Origin: Eudorina sp. 2006-703-Eu-15
Lineage: Eukaryota > Chlorophyta > Chlorophyceae > Chlamydomonadales > Volvocaceae
NCBI GenBank assembly: GCA_003117195.1
Contig: BDSI01000010.1
Location: 1,468,186-1,532,185 of the forward strand
Direction of reading: 5' to 3'
Length of the DNA: 64,000 nucleotides
Shown here piece by piece: positions 60,890-64,000 of the stretch. Within the stretch, counting starts at the first letter, position 1. Every line of letters starts with the position of its first letter. The translations under genes and the position numbers were made by a program. The notes beneath the pieces were generated by a model. The model worked only from the letters and a program-made list of their open reading frames with translations, was not told the origin of the DNA and did not search any database.

Positions 60890-61013
60890 GTCATCTGGGC
60901 CTCCCGATGTCTGGGACGGCGAGGATGCGGCGGAGCGTGTTGAGGTGTGCGTGCGGGCGCGCTGGCGGTCGACCCGGGAGCATTCGCATCCCAGCATGAT
61001 GTGCGCCGCGTAG
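58770..61013 (+). CDS. F-box-like protein with C-terminal beta-propeller
   Basis: Exon 1 is 58770-58985; exon 2 starts at 59115 (or 59118) and runs to the stop at 61011-61013, phase 0, giving about 704 aa. Residues ~14-40 (ARVVFSFLTRRQALLLSATC KTIRKM) have the hydrophobic spacing of an F-box helix bundle, and VVACSSPGRLIEVDLLN begins a propeller-like strand. Further blade-like segments are VLYASCYSVPGIVAFDATTL, PEGICSSQDNLFVANCIGGTV, VFWGLAMSPDRRALYCAADL, PSGLCFSADGASLWVTSYDEG and VMLPWDICWLPH, as in NHL/SMP30-type propellers. Poly-Ala and Gly-rich loops separate the blades. A role as a substrate receptor of an SCF ubiquitin ligase is inference. The N-terminal part of exon 2 (59115-59390) is weakly coding-like and may hide another intron. 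The leader is very AT-rich. A TGTAA lies at 62044-62048. Confidence 0.6.
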
Positions 61014-63059
61014 TGATAGGATCAGGATCATGACACCTGATTGGATTGTACCAGCCGTACCAGTCGTCCACTACTCGTACAAGCGTGTGTCTATCCTCGC
61101 GATTTCTGATGTGAATGAGGCTGCTTGTCACATACATGAACTAGCATGGCTACTGTTCTGCTTCGTGCGTGGAGGCTCCGTTCTGGAGGTCCGGAGTGCA
61201 TTATTTGTTTCTATGGTTGCTTTCATTTGCGTTCCTACAAGCTGCTTGATACGTTGATAATGAGAGTGGATGGAAAGCTTGTTGCTTGCAGTCCCCGAGC
61301 GAGCCGGTGGCTGGTTGCCTTGGTGGGCCCCCCAACCCGACTGCTGACTGATGTGCATGGATTAATGCATGGATGCCTATCTAGATGCGTGGCGGCTTCC
61401 CACAGGCAGACGTATGGCCTGTGTTCGTTGTGTGTGTCTAGGTCTGCCGTCTAGACACACGTGTATCAGGAACGGGCGCACAACACATACCTGCCGGAAC
61501 CGACCGAAAATGGGTATCGGCTCATCTGCCGCCTGATATACTCCTGTGGGTTGTGGGCTGGACTGCTCCATCCTGCCGTACGTAGTGCTCTCGTAGGAAC
61601 TGAGACACCGGGCTGAGGTCGGTGCTGTGCGTGCCGCCGCCGGCTACAGCCGCCATACTACTACTGCCACCCGCCAGGGCCACCAGTGTCTGTGGCCTCG
61701 GCCTGGAACTCGCTGCGTGTGTCAAGCACGTCCTGTGTCACGACAGGATAGATGCGAATGGGACCGAAGTGTACCTACCGTTCACACAGCCTCAACACCG
61801 TCGCCTCCGAGTTTACTGCCCTGTGCTCAATCCGATAGCTCAAGGCATCCACTTTATAAGCACTGTTCAGCTAGGCTAGGGCTTACCTTCGGTCCCCAAA
61901 AATAAAGCGAAAATAAATAAAAATATAACTATTGTGGTAAGAACCGGTGAAGCTGACATATGAGGAAAGGATGTTAAAAGGAAAAGAAGAAAAGACAACA
62001 CGGGAACCTGTCCCAACCCAGGATTTTTGTACTGCGTGGGTATTGTAACCGTTACAAGGTGAATATGAGTCCCGACCGGGTGGTCCAGACATCGGGCCCA
62101 GATATAAAGCTCGTCGGCGCCAAGGACTGCGCAGTGCGCATGCACCCATCCTCCACCACCGGGGGGGGGAGTCATGCTGCCATACCGGCCGACAGCCCGA
62201 CACACCAGATTACCAGCATGCGAGGATTGCCTCTCCTGGAAACCGCACCAGACCGGCCGAATCACATGGCGGCTTGGATATGTTGTGTTCTGTATGTTCC
62301 TTTAATAACTGATAAATATTTATAATCAAATTTATAAATAATTAATCCTTTAAAAATAATTGATAAAAAATCCTCCAAGCAAATGCAGATTTATTGTTTT
62401 ACGCTACATCATTGCATCGTCTTCATGGTTATGCTATGTAGTGGCGCGTGCGACTTGCTGCAACACCGTGCACACACCTGCGTCCTCCACTTTCGTGTAC
62501 ACTGGACCACTTTACGCCGCTTTTACCTGATACCGATTTATGGGTTTTATTGCATTACCTTCTGGGTGAAGGGCTCTTTGCAGCACGGAGAACTTTTCCT
62601 CTTCAGAGCTCATTGAGCGGAGATTTATGTCTCCCCTATCACTGTGGTCAGCTTAATTCAAAATTCTTGGTACCATTACTATTCAATGTCATTATCATAA
62701 TACTGAATGATCATATACACATTATAAGAATACATCATCATCGTTACATGCAACCAAGCAATACATCATCATCGTCACATGCAACCCTTACAAGGTCGAC
62801 TGTCAGCTCCAACCGGGCGGTTCATGGGGCCAAGATAGCTCATAGGCGCCTCATCACATCAGCTCCTACACACCAAGGACTGTGCGGTATCTTGATATCG
62901 TATTATCATGATCAATTTATTTTTCATTATGTATTTATGATTCTAATTTTATCATTAAAATTATAATATTATTCTACTACCATATGATCATTGTATCATA
63001 GTAGTGTTGCCCCGCAGTGCGCATCTGCTTGCTTCAGTGTCTGTCTGGGTGGGGTCATG

Positions 63060-63169
63060 GCCCGGTGTGTTTTTTACTGTGGCGTTGAGATGTGGAGGTG
63101 TCTTGCCGCCTTGGCGGTGGGGCCTGCTGGGACTTGCCCACCGTTGATCCCTTTGGGGTCCGCTGTAAC
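63060..63169 (-). mobile_element. Terminal segment of the same element family as 55856-58425
   Basis: On the minus strand the segment runs GTTACAGCGGACCCCAAAGG GATCAACGG, then CAAGTCCCAGCAGGCCCCACC, GCCAAGGCGG, AGACACCTCCACA, CTCAACGCC. This matches the left 110 bp of the 55.86-kb element with small gaps. Its other end was not found, so it is a fragment or an end within AT-rich DNA. Confidence 0.6.
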
Positions 63170-63216
63170 ATTCTTTCATTCATTCATAGTATCATAAACT
63201 ATTTGTTCTTAAGGAT

Positions 63217-63240
63217 GTTACAGCGGACCCCACGGGTGAT
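63217..63240 (+). repeat. Dispersed GGACCCC-type terminal motif, copy 11
   Basis: GTTACAGCGGACCCCACGGG TGAT. It faces away from the motif at 63143-63169 across 47 bp of AT-rich DNA with CATTCATTCAT, the same arrangement as 55773/55856. Confidence 0.6.
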
Positions 63241-64000
63241 CGGTATCATAAAATTATGTTATCACATAATCAATAATCAGTAAATTACTTTACAATTACA
63301 TCATATTACAATATTTATCATTACACTCATGATCAAAGTACCATTGTATGATATTATCGATTTTTATGCAAAACATTATCTTTCATATCCATATCGTAAG
63401 TATATCTATGTAATATTTGAACATCTAACCATATCATCATATCACCATACTTGTTCTCCCCACCAGACAGCTTGTTCATAACCATGGGGTCGGGGGTCGG
63501 GGCGGATACCCCCCAGCGCCCCCAAGATAAGGAATAGATACCTATGTCCCGACCGAAACACATTCTGTGGTTTGGAATAAAAAATGACCGGGCAGAAATG
63601 AAACAAATCACTGACAATCATATCACCATACTATCACTGTATCATCATATCATTGTATTATAGAATCATGAGCAATAATCATAATAGAATAACGATAATA
63701 GAAAATCATTCCATACTATTATCATTATATCATAGTACCATATTACCATTATATCATTAAGCTCACTTAGCTTCAATGACACAACGATTCCGCGGTGCCA
63801 TGAGCGGTTTAGTAGAAAATGCGTGCTATCAGGCGATGGCAAAAATGATTGTCAGGCTTGAGCACAAAGCGGTGAAGAACAGTGCCGTGTATAGGATTTA
63901 CTAATTACCGCATTAATTACTGCATTTTAATGCTTTCCTCAAGTGTCGACCTCACCAGCATGTCTTCATATCATATCACCATGTCATCATTACAATTGTT

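Larger units (their letters stand above)
61014..64000. other. AT-rich gene-poor region with transposon ends
   Basis: From about 62.3 kb the sequence is dominated by ATCATATCA/ATTATTAT-type low complexity, unlike the rest of the window. No exon was supported. It contains the inverted subterminal repeat at 63060-63169 and a terminal motif at 63217. A TGTAA at 62044-62048 may end the upstream gene. Confidence 0.5.

Overview
The window looks like nuclear DNA of a colonial volvocine green alga (Volvox-like Chlorophyceae). The reasons are GC-biased coding exons cut by many short GT-AG introns, long (AC)n runs and minisatellites, TGTAA-type poly(A) signals, a hydroxyproline-type Ser-Pro-rich secreted protease tail, and a large receptor-like TKL kinase. 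No bacterial operons, rRNA, tRNA or CRISPR arrays were seen. All gene models were built by hand. I looked for GT-AG junctions that keep frame and join residues typical of the family, and every junction listed for the recognised genes is phase-consistent.

Layout. (1) 1-4603, plus strand: 3' end of a secreted subtilisin-like (S8) protease whose last exon is a ~390-residue Pro/Ser-rich tail; the catalytic part lies upstream of the window. (2) 4604-9346: no gene seen. (3) 9347-12489, minus: a helical, Ala-rich protein that I do not recognise. (4) 14724-29823, minus: a complete 29-exon M16 metalloprotease (plant PQQL-like), 1,081 aa, with HxxEH and a C-terminal membrane anchor. (5) 31206-33984, plus: a complete 7-exon Nudix-like hydrolase, 222 aa, divergent from the M16 gene. 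(6) 37592-51661, plus: a complete 18-exon receptor-like kinase, 1,577 aa: signal peptide, large ectodomain, one membrane segment, TKL-type kinase, low-complexity tail. (7) 55856-58425: a region bounded by inverted terminal-repeat-like sequences. It carries a small two-exon gene (136 aa) for a PH/GRAM-like protein of bacterial appearance. (8) 58770-61013, plus: an F-box-like plus beta-propeller protein. (9) 61014-64000: AT-rich, gene-poor, with transposon ends.

The genes do not form an obvious pathway. The most unusual features are the small PH-like gene inside a putative transposon, a ~45-bp sequence repeated ten times inside introns (usually just upstream of the 3' splice site), a dispersed GGACCCC-type terminal motif, and a perfect 16-bp palindromic tandem array upstream of the F-box-like gene.
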